From Lysobacter sp. BMK333-48F3 (GTDB taxonomy: Bacteria > Pseudomonadota > Gammaproteobacteria > Xanthomonadales > Xanthomonadaceae), in contig NZ_JAIHOO010000001.1 of NCBI RefSeq assembly GCF_019733395.1, forward strand, positions 558,001 to 622,000: a stretch of 64,000 nucleotides of DNA, in the 5' to 3' direction. A program made the translations under genes and the position numbers. The notes beneath the pieces were generated by a model that saw only the letters and a program-made list of their open reading frames with translations, made no database searches and had not been told where the DNA came from. The stretch's first letter is position 1; each line of letters starts with the position of its first letter. This document shows positions 17,749-26,796 of the stretch, piece by piece.

Positions 17749-18486
17749 TCAGCCGGCCCGCACCGTGCGCTGTTCGATGCGCTTCTCGGGCGTGGCATTG
17801 ACCACGATGCGGTCGACGTAGATGCCCGGCAGATGCACTTGGTCGGGGTCGAGCTGGCCGATCTCGACCAGTTCCTCGACCTCGGCGATGCAGACCTTGC
17901 CGGCCATCGCGCAGGCCGGATTGAAATTGCGCGCGGTCTTGCGGAACACCAGGTTGCCGGCCTTGTCGGCCTTCCACGCCTTGACCAGCGAGACGTCGGC
18001 CTTGAGCGCGGTTTCCATCACGTAATGGTGGCCGTCGAACTCGCGGGTTTCCTTGCCCTCGGCCACCACCGTGCCGTAGCCGGTGCGGGTGAAGAAGGCC
18101 GGAATGCCGGCGCCGCCGGCGCGCAGGCGCTCGGCCAGGGTGCCCTGCGGATTGAACTCGAGCTCGAGTTCGCCGGACAGGAACTGGCGCTCGAACTCCT
18201 TGTTCTCGCCGACGTAGGACGAAATCATCTTCTTGATCTGGCGCGTTTCCAGCAGCAGGCCGAGGCCGAAACCGTCGACGCCGGCGTTGTTGGAGATCGC
18301 GGTCAGGCCCTTGGCGCCGCTGTCGCGCAGCGCGCCGATCAGCGCCTCGGGAATGCCGCACAGGCCGAAGCCGCCGACGGCCAGGGTCTGCCCGTCGGCC
18401 ACTACGCCCTGCAGGGCGGTCTGCGCGTCGGGGTACAGCTTGCTGTTCGCGCCGCGGGCGGGCGACGCGGGGGTGGCCTGGGCCAT
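17749..18486 (-). CDS. scoA: 3-oxoacid CoA-transferase, subunit A
   Basis: A 245-residue alpha subunit. It has the CoA-transferase I signature '[14 protein letters not shown]' (about 38-51) and the family '[16 protein letters not shown]...[17 protein letters not shown]' region. It pairs with ScoB to form the active enzyme. The ATG at 18486 is preceded by AAGGAG (about 18493-18498 on the - strand), a good ribosome-binding site. The extra roughly 15 N-terminal residues before 'KLYPDA' are longer than in many homologues. It is divergent from the ATP-grasp gene. Confidence 0.94.
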   Translation of the reverse strand: MAQATPASPARGANSKLYPDAQTALQGVVADGQTLAVGGFGLCGIPEALIGALRDSGAKGLTAISNNAGVDGFGLGLLLETRQIKKMISSYVGENKEFERQFLSGELELEFNPQGTLAERLRAGGAGIPAFFTRTGYGTVVAEGKETREFDGHHYVMETALKADVSLVKAWKADKAGNLVFRKTARNFNPACAMAGKVCIAEVEELVEIGQLDPDQVHLPGIYVDRIVVNATPEKRIEQRTVRAG

Positions 18487-18617
18487 GGGACAACTCCTTT
18501 GCGGGATGGGCGAAGTTTAGCCTGCCGCCAACGACGGACGTAGCGGACTTTCGGGCAATACCGCGACAATGCCGGCACCGCCCCGCCCTTTCGCCGCGCC
18601 GACGCTAGACTTGCGCC

Positions 18618-19529
18618 ATGAGCCGAATCGCCCTGGTCACCGCCATCGCCGCCCTCGGACAGGACCACGACCTGCTGCCGTTGCAGCGGGCCTGCGCCGA
18701 CCTCGGCCTGAGCGCCGAGACCCGCGCCTGGGACGACCCGAGCGTGGCCTGGAGCCGATACGACGCCGTATTGCTGCGTTCGCCCTGGGACTACACCGAG
18801 CGCCTGGACGAGTTCCTCGACTGGTGCGCGCGCGCCGATGCCGCCGCGCGCCTGCTGAACCCGCTGCCGGTGGTGCGCTGGAACAGCGACAAGCATTACC
18901 TGGCCGACCTGGCCGCGCGCGGCGTGCCGGTGGTGCCCAGCGCCTTCGTCGAGCCCGACGCGGACCCCTTGCCGGCGTTGCAGGAGTTCCTCGCTGCGCA
19001 CCCCGAGTGCGAGGAGTTCGTGGTCAAGCCCGCGGTCAGCGCCGGCTCGCGCGACACCCAGCGCTATGCGCGCGCGCAGGAGTTCGCCGCCGCCAACCAC
19101 GTCGCGCGCCTGCTCGACGACGGCCGCAGCGTGCTGCTGCAGCCGTACCTGGCCTCGGTCGACCGCGACGGCGAAACCGCGCTGATCCACGTCAACGGCG
19201 CCTTCAGCCATGCGATCCGCAAGGGCGCCATGCTGCATCGCGACGACGCCCTGAACCTGCGCGCCAGCGAACGCATCGCCGCGCGCGAAGCCGGCGAGGA
19301 CGAACGCACCGTGGCCCTGCACGCGCTCAGCGCCGCCAGCGCCCGGCTCGACCTGGAAGAGCCGCTGCTGTACGCCCGGGTCGACCTGATCCGCGACGGC
19401 GAGGGTCGCCCGCAGCTGCTGGAACTGGAGCTGTGCGAACCGTCCCTGTTCTTCGCCCACGCCCCGGGCAGCGCGGCGCGGTTCGCCGAGGCGCTGGCGG
19501 AGTTGCTGCAGACCATCGCTGCATCCTGA
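18618..19529 (+). CDS. ATP-grasp domain protein (RimK/DcsG-like), substrate unknown
   Basis: A 303-residue protein with an ATP-grasp fold, which joins carboxylates to amines or thiols through acyl-phosphates. Visible are an N-terminal pre-ATP-grasp domain ('DAVLLRSPWDYTERLDEFLDW'), a Lys-containing 'EEFVVKPAVSAGSRDT' segment (about 134-150), and the metal-binding 'YARVDLIRD...LLELELCEPSLFF' near the C-terminus. Homologues are widespread but unnamed; DcsG of cycloserine biosynthesis is one characterised relative. A TAGACT box (18606-18611) 6 nt before the ATG, without Shine-Dalgarno, suggests a leaderless transcript. Confidence 0.8.
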   Translation: MSRIALVTAIAALGQDHDLLPLQRACADLGLSAETRAWDDPSVAWSRYDAVLLRSPWDYTERLDEFLDWCARADAAARLLNPLPVVRWNSDKHYLADLAARGVPVVPSAFVEPDADPLPALQEFLAAHPECEEFVVKPAVSAGSRDTQRYARAQEFAAANHVARLLDDGRSVLLQPYLASVDRDGETALIHVNGAFSHAIRKGAMLHRDDALNLRASERIAAREAGEDERTVALHALSAASARLDLEEPLLYARVDLIRDGEGRPQLLELELCEPSLFFAHAPGSAARFAEALAELLQTIAAS

Positions 19530-19572
19530 GCCGCGGGCGCGTATCGCCCGGCCGTCCGGACCCCGCAAACGA

Positions 19573-19596
19573 GAAGACCGGCCGAAGCCGGTCTTC
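19573..19596. terminator. Hairpin between converging ATP-grasp and xanB genes
   Basis: GAAGACCGGC/GCCGGTCTTC with loop CGAA. No long T-run on either side, but the position between convergent genes fits a bidirectional terminator. Confidence 0.6.
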
Positions 19597-19618
19597 CGTC
19601 GAAACTCGCCCGCGCCGG

Positions 19619-21031
19619 TCAGGACCGCCCGTACACGTCCTCAAGGCGGACGATATCGTCCTCGCCCAGATAGCCGCCGGACTGCACCTCGATCAGCTCG
19701 ACCGGCTCGGTGCCGCGGTTGCGCAGCCGGTGCGCGCTGCCGAGCGGAATGTAGGTGCTCTGGTTCTCGTGCAGGTCGAACACGCGCTCGTCGCAGGTGA
19801 CCTCGGCCACCCCGGACACGACGATCCAGTGTTCGGCGCGATGGGCGTGCTTCTGCAGGCTCAGCGCCGCGCCCGGCTTGACCACGATGCGCTTGACCTG
19901 GAAGCGCGCGCCGACGTCGATCGAGTCGTAATAGCCCCACGGCCGGTACACCTTGCGGTGGAACAGGTGCTCCTGGCGGCCGGCCTTCTTCAGCTTGTCG
20001 ACGATGGTCTTGACGTCCTGGACCCGGTCCTTGCGCGCGACCAGGGTCGCGTCGGGCGTATCGACGATGACCAGGTCTTCCACGCCGATGGTCGCGATCA
20101 GGCGCCGCTCGGACGCGCGCACCAGGCTGTCGCGGGTGTCGAGCGAGATCACGTCGCCTTCGTAACGGTTGCCGTCGTCGTCGCGCTGCGCGACCGACCA
20201 CAGCGACGACCAGGAGCCGATGTCGCTCCAGCCGCAGCTGACCGGCACCACCGCGGCGCGCTCGGTCTTCTCCATCACCGCGTAGTCGATCGAATCGCTG
20301 GGGCTGGCGGCGAAGGCTTCGGCCTCGACCCGGATGAAATCCAGGTCGCTGCGGGCGCGGGCATAGGCCTGGCCGGCGGCGGCGCGGATCGCCGGCGCCC
20401 AGCGCGCGAGCTCTTCCAGGTAGCGCGCGGCGCGGAACAGGAACATGCCCGAATTCCAGGCATAGGTGCCCTCCGCCAGGTAAGCCTGAGCGGTGGCCAG
20501 GGCCGGCTTCTCGACGAAACGGGCGACGCGGTAGCCGCCGTCGCCGAGGGCTTCGCCGCGGGCGATGTAGCCGTAGCCGGTTTCCGGATAGTCCGGCTGG
20601 ATGCCGAAGGTCACCAACCAGCCCTGGTCGGCCAGCGCGGCGGCGCGCCCGACCGCGGCGCGGAACGCCGATTCGTCTTCGATCAGGTGGTCGGCCGGCA
20701 GCACCAGCATCACCGCCTCGGGATCGCGCGCCAGCAGGTGCTCGGCCGCCAGCGCGATCGCCGGCGCGGTGTTGCGCGCGGTCGGCTCGAGCAGGATGCC
20801 GCCGCTGCCGACGCCGATGCCCTGCAACTGTTCGCCGACCATGAAGCGATGGGCGTCGGCGCAGACCGTGACCGGCGCGCCGGTGTCGGGCAGCGCGCAG
20901 GCGCGCAGCACCGTTTCCTGGAACAGCGACCGGTCGCCGATCAGCGACAGGAACTGCTTGGGCTGGTTCTCGCGCGATAGCGGCCACAGGCGCGAACCGC
21001 TGCCGCCGCTCAATACGACAGGATGAAGCAT
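19619..21031 (-). CDS. xanB: Bifunctional mannose-1-phosphate guanylyltransferase / mannose-6-phosphate isomerase
   Basis: A 470-residue enzyme making GDP-mannose for LPS and exopolysaccharide. The N-terminal nucleotidyltransferase starts 'PVVLSGGSGSRLWPLSRENQPKQF' (residues 4-27), holding the pyrophosphorylase signature. The C-terminal type II phosphomannose isomerase cupin contains 'RPWGYYDSIDVGARFQVKRI' and 'QKHAHRAEHWIVVSG' metal-binding histidines. GGAG lies 5-6 nt before the ATG at 21031, which fixes the start over a longer frame. It is a single gene, not beside manB here. GDP-mannose could feed the glycan locus 3 kb away. Confidence 0.95.
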   Translation of the reverse strand: MLHPVVLSGGSGSRLWPLSRENQPKQFLSLIGDRSLFQETVLRACALPDTGAPVTVCADAHRFMVGEQLQGIGVGSGGILLEPTARNTAPAIALAAEHLLARDPEAVMLVLPADHLIEDESAFRAAVGRAAALADQGWLVTFGIQPDYPETGYGYIARGEALGDGGYRVARFVEKPALATAQAYLAEGTYAWNSGMFLFRAARYLEELARWAPAIRAAAGQAYARARSDLDFIRVEAEAFAASPSDSIDYAVMEKTERAAVVPVSCGWSDIGSWSSLWSVAQRDDDGNRYEGDVISLDTRDSLVRASERRLIATIGVEDLVIVDTPDATLVARKDRVQDVKTIVDKLKKAGRQEHLFHRKVYRPWGYYDSIDVGARFQVKRIVVKPGAALSLQKHAHRAEHWIVVSGVAEVTCDERVFDLHENQSTYIPLGSAHRLRNRGTEPVELIEVQSGGYLGEDDIVRLEDVYGRS

Positions 21032-21212
21032 CCCGGCTCCGCGAAGCATGGAGGAGCGGCAAGAATAGCCCGGCCGCCGCTGCGCGGCTGCACCCGCGCT
21101 GAAGCGCCGCGCCGCCCGCCCCACTCGGCAATACCCCCGCAGCGCGCCCGGCCGCGCCGTTAGAATGCGCCGCCGCCCGGCCGTCGCCGGGCCTTCGCCG
21201 AGGAACCACCGC

Positions 21213-22028
21213 ATGGCCGCGCCTGCAGCCCCGATCCGCCTGGCCGGTCCGGCCGACAGCGAGCTGCAGGCGACCGCGTTCGGCGCGCAGCTGTTGTCCT
21301 GGCGTTGCCGCGGCCGCGAGCGTCTGTACCTGAGCCCGCGCGCGGACTTTTCCGGCGCGGCGATCCGCGGCGGCGTGCCGGTGATCTTCCCGCAGTTCGC
21401 CTCGCACGGGCCCGGCCCGCGCCACGGCTTCGCCCGCACCCGCGACTGGCGTGCGTTGCCGACCGACGCACGCATCCCGCGGCTGGCGTTCGCGCTCGAC
21501 GACGACGAAGCGACACGGGCGCTGTGGCCGCACCGTTTTCAGGCCGTGCTGGAGGCCGAAGCCGAACCGGACCGGCTGCATATCGGCCTGAACGTGCGCA
21601 ATCGCGGCGACGACGCGTTCGAATTCACCGTCGCGCTGCATACCTATCTGCGCGTCGACGACCTCGCCGGCGTGCGTCTGGAAGGCCTGGAAGACCGTCC
21701 TTACCTGGACTCGGCCGCGGCCGGTCGCGCCTGCCCCGCCGCCGCAACGCCGCTGCGTTTCGAGGGCGAACTCGACCGCATCTATCCCGATGCGCGCGCG
21801 CCGCTGCGTTTGTGCGACGGTGAGCACGTCCTGCGCGTGGAAGCGCAGGGCTTCGCCGACGCGGTGGTGTGGAATCCCGGCGCCGCGCTGGCGGCGGGGA
21901 TGGCCGACCTGGGCCAGGACGAGCAGCGCCGATTCGTCTGCGTCGAAGCCGCCCGCATCGTCGAGCCGGTGCGGCTGGCGCCGGGCGAGTCCTGGCGCGG
22001 CCGGCAGAGCCTGATCGTCGAGAGCTGA
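21213..22028 (+). CDS. D-hexose-6-phosphate mutarotase (YeaD-like)
   Basis: A 271-residue aldose-1-epimerase-like beta-sandwich protein of the YeaD family, interconverting anomers of glucose-6-phosphate. Conserved blocks are 'GAQLLSWRCRGRERLYLSP', 'AIRGGVPVIFPQFASHGPGPRHGFARTRDW' (active-site His and Arg region, about 50-77), 'HTYLRVDD' and 'VVWNPG'. AGGA at about 21201 supports the ATG at 21213. It is divergent from xanB; both act in hexose-phosphate metabolism. Confidence 0.88.
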   Translation: MAAPAAPIRLAGPADSELQATAFGAQLLSWRCRGRERLYLSPRADFSGAAIRGGVPVIFPQFASHGPGPRHGFARTRDWRALPTDARIPRLAFALDDDEATRALWPHRFQAVLEAEAEPDRLHIGLNVRNRGDDAFEFTVALHTYLRVDDLAGVRLEGLEDRPYLDSAAAGRACPAAATPLRFEGELDRIYPDARAPLRLCDGEHVLRVEAQGFADAVVWNPGAALAAGMADLGQDEQRRFVCVEAARIVEPVRLAPGESWRGRQSLIVES

Positions 22029-22144
22029 ACCGCAGCCGCGCCGGCCACCGTGCGGCCGGCGCCGATCCGGAACGGAACCGTGCCCATGCCCTGGGTTTCG
22101 ACGCCGTCCGGCCTCTGCGCCGAGCCCGGCGCAGCCCCCGGCGA

Positions 22145-22173
22145 CTGCGGCCGACTCCCGTCTCCGCTAGAAT
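22145..22173 (+). promoter_or_regulatory. Possible etfB promoter
   Basis: TAGAAT at 22168-22173 makes a good -10. CTGCGG at 22145-22150, 17 nt upstream, is a weak -35. It lies 52 nt before the etfB start. Confidence 0.4.
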
Positions 22174-22225
22174 TGGGGGTTCTCGGCCGCCCGCGGCCAG
22201 CACCCCCACAAGGAACCCCCGCACG

Positions 22226-22972
22226 ATGAAGATCCTCGTCGGTTACAAGCGCGTGGTGGACTACAACGTCCGCATTCAGGTCAAGCCGGATGGCTCCGGC
22301 GTGGTCACCGACGGCGTCAAGCTGTCGGCCAATCCGTTCGACGAAATCGCCCTGGAAGAAGCCCTGCGCCTGCGCGACAAGGGCATCGCCACCGAGGTCG
22401 TGGTGGCGACGATCGCCCCCGCCGACGCCCAGGCCCACCTGCGCAACGGCCTGGCCATGGGCGCCAACCGCGCCGTGCATGTAGTCAGCGACCAGCCGAT
22501 CCAGCCGCTGACCGCCGCGCGCGCCCTGCTCAAGCTGATCGAGAAGGAACAGCCGGACCTGGTCATCCTCGGCAAGCAGGCGATCGACGACGACGCCAAC
22601 CAGACCGGCCAGATGCTCGCCACCCTGTGGGGCCGCCCGCAGGCGACCTTCGCCTCCAAGCTCGACGTCGAAGCCGGCAAGGCCACGGTCGTGCGCGAAG
22701 TCGACGCCGGCCTGGAAACCCTGGAAGTCGACCTGCCGGCGGTGGTCACCACCGACCTGCGCCTCAACGAGCCGCGCTTCATCAAGCTGCCGGACATCAT
22801 GAAGGCCAAGAGCAAGCCGCTGGAGACGATCCAGTTCGGCGAGCTCGGCGTCGATACCGGCGACACGCTCAAGACCACCCATTACGCCGCGCCGGCCAAG
22901 CGCAGCAAGGGCGTGATGGTCAAGGACGCGGCCGAACTGGTCGCCGCACTCAAGGCTAAGGGGCTGCTGTAA
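22226..22972 (+). CDS. etfB: Electron transfer flavoprotein, beta subunit
   Basis: A 248-residue subunit that binds AMP and, with EtfA, carries electrons from acyl-CoA and other dehydrogenases to ETF-ubiquinone oxidoreductase. It has the typical N-terminus 'MKILVGYKRVVDYNVRI', 'NPFDEIALEEALRL' and the ETF beta signature region 'VDLPAVVTTDLRLNEPRFIKLPDIMKAK'. AGGAA lies 10 nt upstream. TAATG overlaps the next gene. etfBA forms the conserved left border of the LPS locus in Xanthomonas, and the same holds here. Confidence 0.96.
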   Translation: MKILVGYKRVVDYNVRIQVKPDGSGVVTDGVKLSANPFDEIALEEALRLRDKGIATEVVVATIAPADAQAHLRNGLAMGANRAVHVVSDQPIQPLTAARALLKLIEKEQPDLVILGKQAIDDDANQTGQMLATLWGRPQATFASKLDVEAGKATVVREVDAGLETLEVDLPAVVTTDLRLNEPRFIKLPDIMKAKSKPLETIQFGELGVDTGDTLKTTHYAAPAKRSKGVMVKDAAELVAALKAKGLL

Positions 22973-23913
22973 TGAGCAAGGTACTCATCGTCGCCGAACA
23001 CCTGCAGGGCAAGCTCAACGCCTCGACCGCCAAGTGCGTGTCGGCCGCGCAGGCGCTCAAGCCCGAATCCATCGACATCGTCGTGCTCGCCGCCGACCCG
23101 GCCGGCGTCGCCGCCGAAGCCGCGCAGATCGCCGGCGTCGCCCGCGTGCTGACCGTGGCCAACCCGGCCAACGCCGATGCCGTCGCCCAGGTCCAGGCGC
23201 CGCAGATCGCCGCGCTGGGCAAGGGCTACAGCCACGTGTTCGGCCCCTCGACCACCTTCGGCAAGGACCTGATGCCCTGCGTCGCGGCCCTGCTCGGCGT
23301 GTCGCAGGTCTCCGACGTGATGGCGGTCGAAGGCAGCCACACCTTCAAGCGCCCGATCTACGCCGGCAACGCCATCGTCACCGTCGAAGCTCCGGCCGAT
23401 CATGCCGTGGTCGCCACCGTGCGCACCGCGTCGTGGCCGGAAGCGGCCAAGGGCGGCAGCGCCGCGGTCGAAGCCGCGGCGGTCGACGCCGCGCTTCCGA
23501 CCCACACCCGCTACCAGGGCCTGGCCGCCGGCAAGTCCGACCGTCCCGACCTGCAGAGCGCCAAGCGCGTGGTGTCCGGCGGCCGCGGCGTCGGCTCGGC
23601 GGACAACTTCAAGATCATCTACGACTTCGCCGACAAGCTCGGCGCGGCGGTCGGCGCCTCGCGCGCCGCGGTCGACGCCGGCTATGTGCCGAACGAGCTG
23701 CAGGTCGGCCAGACCGGCAAGATCATCGCTCCGGAGCTGTACGTCGCGGTCGGCATCAGCGGCGCGATCCAGCACCTGACCGGGATCAAGGACGCCGGCA
23801 CCATCGTCGCGATCAACAAGGACGGCGATGCGCCGATCTTCGAGATCGCCGACATCGGCCTGGTCGGCGACCTGTTCAAGCTCCTGCCGGAACTGGAAGC
23901 GGCGCTGGCCTGA
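22972..23913 (+). CDS. etfA: Electron transfer flavoprotein, alpha subunit
   Basis: A 313-residue FAD-binding subunit. The C-terminal domain shows the EtfA signature '[29 protein letters not shown]' (about 261-290), with the FAD adenine-binding 'GRGVG' at about 203 upstream. It starts within the etfB stop (TAATG). A stable 11-bp hairpin lies 62 nt after the stop, before the glycan locus begins. Confidence 0.96.
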   Translation: MSKVLIVAEHLQGKLNASTAKCVSAAQALKPESIDIVVLAADPAGVAAEAAQIAGVARVLTVANPANADAVAQVQAPQIAALGKGYSHVFGPSTTFGKDLMPCVAALLGVSQVSDVMAVEGSHTFKRPIYAGNAIVTVEAPADHAVVATVRTASWPEAAKGGSAAVEAAAVDAALPTHTRYQGLAAGKSDRPDLQSAKRVVSGGRGVGSADNFKIIYDFADKLGAAVGASRAAVDAGYVPNELQVGQTGKIIAPELYVAVGISGAIQHLTGIKDAGTIVAINKDGDAPIFEIADIGLVGDLFKLLPELEAALA

Positions 23914-23975
23914 GCGCATGGCCGCACCCGGCCGCGCCGCGCTCATGCCGCGGCGACGGTCGCCAGGGCAAACTG

Positions 23976-24001
23976 GCCGGCACGGGTTCGCCCGTGCCGG
24001 C
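23976..24001 (+). terminator. Hairpin downstream of etfA
   Basis: GCCGGCACGGG/CCCGTGCCGGC (11 bp) closed by a TTCG tetraloop. It has no T-run, so it is either a weak terminator or a 3'-end stabiliser separating etfBA from the glycan operon. Confidence 0.55.
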
Positions 24002-24056
24002 TGCGGCCCGGACCTCCGACCCGCAGGCCCTCCCCTCGATCCAGGATGTCCGAGCT

Positions 24057-25499
24057 TTGACGCAAGACCCGTCCCCTTCCGAGCAGACCGGCGTCGCCCT
24101 GTGCGTCGACCTCGACGGCACTTTGTTGAAGTCCGATCTGCTCTACGAATCGCTGCTGGCCCTGCTCAGCAAGCAGCCGTTGCTGCTGTTCCTGCTGCCG
24201 CTGTGGCTGCTGCGCGGCAAGGCGGCGCTCAAGCACGAAATCGCCTCGCGGGTGGAGGTCGACGCGACGACCCTGCCTTACGACGAACGAGTGGTCGAAG
24301 CGCTGCGCGAGACCGACGCTCGGCCGCGGGTGCTGTGTACCGCAAGCAACACTAAGTTCGCCCAACAGGTCGCCACCCATCTGGGCGTGTTCGATCTGGT
24401 CCTGGCCAGCGACGACGGCGTCAATCTGTCCGGCGCGGCCAAGGCACAGGCCCTGGTCGAACGCTTCGGCGAACGCGGCTTCGATTACATGGGCAATGCC
24501 GGTGTCGACCTCAGCGTGTGGGCGCGCGCGCGCCATGCCTGGGTGGTCAACGGCTCGCGCGGACTGGCCGAGCGCGCGGCGAAAGTCGGCACGGTCGCCG
24601 AGCAGCTGCCGCCCGCCGCCGCCGGCCTCAAGACCTGGATCAAGGCGCTGCGCATCCATCAGTGGCTGAAGAACCTGCTGGTGTTCCTGCCGCTGCTGGC
24701 CTCGCACCGGTTCCTGGAACCCGGGGCGGTGATCGCCTCGGCGCTGGCCTTCGTCGCCTTCGGCCTGTGCGCCTCCGGCGTGTATGTGCTCAACGACTTG
24801 CTCGACCTGCCGTCGGACCGCCAGCACCCGCGCAAGCGCCTGCGCCCGTTCGCCGCCGGCCGCCTGCCGCTGCTGCACGGCCTGTTCGCGGCGCCGCTGC
24901 TGACCCTGGCCGGCCTGGCCCTGGCCCTGCTCGCCAGCCCCTGGTTCGCCCTGGTCCTGATCGGCTACTACGCGATGACCCTGGCCTACTCGCTGCGCCT
25001 CAAGCGCATCGTCATGGTCGACGTGGTGTTGCTGGCCGGCCTCTACACCGTGCGCATCATCGGCGGCGCGGCGGCGATCGGTACGCCGCTGTCGTTCTGG
25101 CTGCTCGCGTTCTCGATGTTCATCTTCCTCAGCCTGGCCATGCTCAAGCGCCATGCCGAGCTGTCGGCGATCCTCGGCACCGGCCGCAACAAGGCCAGCG
25201 GCCGCGGCTACGCGGTGGAGGACCTGCCGCTGATCCAGTCGCTCGGCGCCGCCGCCGGCTACCTGGCGGTGCTGGTGTTCGCGCTCTACATCAATAGTCC
25301 GGAAAGCCTGGCGCTGTACGACCGGCCGCAGGTGCTGTGGCTGATCTGCCCGCTGCTTCTGTACTGGATCAGCCGGATGTGGATCATTTCCCACCGTGGC
25401 GCGATGGACGACGACCCGGTGGTGTTCGCGGTGACCGACCGGGTCAGCCAGGTCGTGATCGCGCTGTGCGGCCTGCTCGCCCTGGGCGCGATCGGATGA
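24057..25499 (+). CDS. HAD phosphatase-UbiA prenyltransferase fusion (polyprenyl-phosphate phosphoribosyltransferase-like)
   Basis: About 480 residues. Residues 10-185 are a HAD phosphatase (motif I DLDGT, 18-22). Residues 190-480 are a UbiA-type membrane enzyme with about nine helices, the Mg-diphosphate motif NDLLDLPSD (NDxxDxxxD, 246-254) and a second motif around 'MVDVVLLAGLYTVRIIGG' (320-337). The UbiA part resembles Rv3806c, which joins decaprenyl-phosphate to PRPP; the HAD half could remove the 5-phosphate from the product. The TTG start at 24057 is chosen because no ATG/GTG precedes the HAD motif and AGGA lies about 10 nt upstream. ATGA couples it to the DprE1-like gene. Confidence 0.78.
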   Translation: MTQDPSPSEQTGVALCVDLDGTLLKSDLLYESLLALLSKQPLLLFLLPLWLLRGKAALKHEIASRVEVDATTLPYDERVVEALRETDARPRVLCTASNTKFAQQVATHLGVFDLVLASDDGVNLSGAAKAQALVERFGERGFDYMGNAGVDLSVWARARHAWVVNGSRGLAERAAKVGTVAEQLPPAAAGLKTWIKALRIHQWLKNLLVFLPLLASHRFLEPGAVIASALAFVAFGLCASGVYVLNDLLDLPSDRQHPRKRLRPFAAGRLPLLHGLFAAPLLTLAGLALALLASPWFALVLIGYYAMTLAYSLRLKRIVMVDVVLLAGLYTVRIIGGAAAIGTPLSFWLLAFSMFIFLSLAMLKRHAELSAILGTGRNKASGRGYAVEDLPLIQSLGAAAGYLAVLVFALYINSPESLALYDRPQVLWLICPLLLYWISRMWIISHRGAMDDDPVVFAVTDRVSQVVIALCGLLALGAIG

Positions 25500-26794
25500 C
25501 CGAGCCCGGCCAGTCCTGGGGCCGATATCCGCGCGCGCGCCAGCGGATCGCGCCGCTGACCGACCGCCGCCGCGAACTGCCGTCCTTCGACGGCAGCGCC
25601 CTGCCCTACGGCAACGGCCGCAGCTACGGCGACAGCTGCCTCAATCCGGGCGGCACCCTGCTGCACGCGCGCGGCCTGGACCGTTTCCTGGCGTTCGACC
25701 CGGCCACGGGCGTGCTGCGTTGCGAAGCCGGGGTGAGCTTCGCCGAGATCATCGCCATGGCCCTGCCGCAGGGCTGGTTCCTGCCGGTCACTCCGGGCAC
25801 CCGCTACGTCACCGTCGGCGGCGCCATCGCCAACGACGTGCACGGCAAGAACCACCACGGCTCGGGCAACTTCGGCCACCACCTGCGCTGCTTCGAGCTG
25901 CTGCGCAGCGACGGCAGCCGCCGGGTTTGCACACCGGCGGACGAACTGTTCGCGGCGACCGTCGGCGGCCTCGGCCTCACCGGCGCGATCACCTGGGCCG
26001 AGGTCCAGCTCAAGCGCGTGCCGGGGCCATGGCTGGAGGCCGAGTCGATCCGCTTCGGCCATCTCGACGAATTTTTCGCCCTTTCGGCGGAATCGGCGCA
26101 CAGCCACGAATACACCGTCGCCTGGATCGACTGCCTGGCGCGCGGCCGCTCGCTCGGCCGCGGCCACTTCCTGCGCGCCGACCATGCGCCCGGCGAGCCC
26201 GGCCTGCGGCCGCCGCCGTCGACGGCGCGGCTGTCGATGCCGTTCACGCCACCGCTGTCGCTGGTCAACCGGCTCAGCCTGCGCCCGTTCAACTGGGCCT
26301 ACTACCATCGCCAGCGCGCGCCGCGGCAACGCGCCAGCGTCCACTACGGGCCCTACTTCTATCCGCTCGACGGCATCCGCGACTGGAACCGGATGTACGG
26401 CCCGCGCGGCTTCCTCCAGCACCAGTGCGTGCTGCCGCCGGGCAGCGCGCGCGACGGCATCGCCGCCCTGCTCGGCGAAATCTCCCGCAGCGGCAACGGT
26501 TCGTTCCTGGCCGTGCTCAAGGAGTTCGGCGACATTCCCTCGCGCGGGCTGCTGTCGTTCCCGCGTCCCGGCACCACCCTGGCGCTGGACTTTCCCAACA
26601 CCGGGCCGGCGATCTTCGCCTTGCTCGACCGTCTCGACGCCGTCGTCGCCGAAGCGGGCGGCGCGGTCTACCCGGCCAAGGACGCGCGCATGTCCGGCCG
26701 CTTGTTCCGCAGCGCCTTTCCGCAGTGGGAGCGCTTCCAGACCCACATCGATCCGCAGTTCTCGTCCGGCTTCTGGCGCCGGGTGATGGAGTGA
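25496..26794 (+). CDS. dprE1: DprE1-like FAD-dependent decaprenylphosphoryl-ribose oxidase
   Basis: A 432-residue FAD-binding oxidase. With the DprE2-like partner it should epimerise polyprenyl-phosphoryl-ribose to arabinose via a 2'-keto intermediate. It has FAD motif GNGRSYGD (39-46), 'VGGAIANDVHGKNHHGSGNFG' with the HGKNHH block (116-121) as in mycobacterial DprE1, and the C-terminal catalytic Lys395 in 'YPAKDAR' (Lys418 in M. tuberculosis, from memory). The residue aligned with mycobacterial Cys387, the benzothiazinone target, is Ala363 ('LALDFP'). It overlaps the UbiA gene by 4 nt and ends 2 nt before dprE2. Confidence 0.85.
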   Translation: MTEPGQSWGRYPRARQRIAPLTDRRRELPSFDGSALPYGNGRSYGDSCLNPGGTLLHARGLDRFLAFDPATGVLRCEAGVSFAEIIAMALPQGWFLPVTPGTRYVTVGGAIANDVHGKNHHGSGNFGHHLRCFELLRSDGSRRVCTPADELFAATVGGLGLTGAITWAEVQLKRVPGPWLEAESIRFGHLDEFFALSAESAHSHEYTVAWIDCLARGRSLGRGHFLRADHAPGEPGLRPPPSTARLSMPFTPPLSLVNRLSLRPFNWAYYHRQRAPRQRASVHYGPYFYPLDGIRDWNRMYGPRGFLQHQCVLPPGSARDGIAALLGEISRSGNGSFLAVLKEFGDIPSRGLLSFPRPGTTLALDFPNTGPAIFALLDRLDAVVAEAGGAVYPAKDARMSGRLFRSAFPQWERFQTHIDPQFSSGFWRRVME

Positions 26795-26796
26795 GC

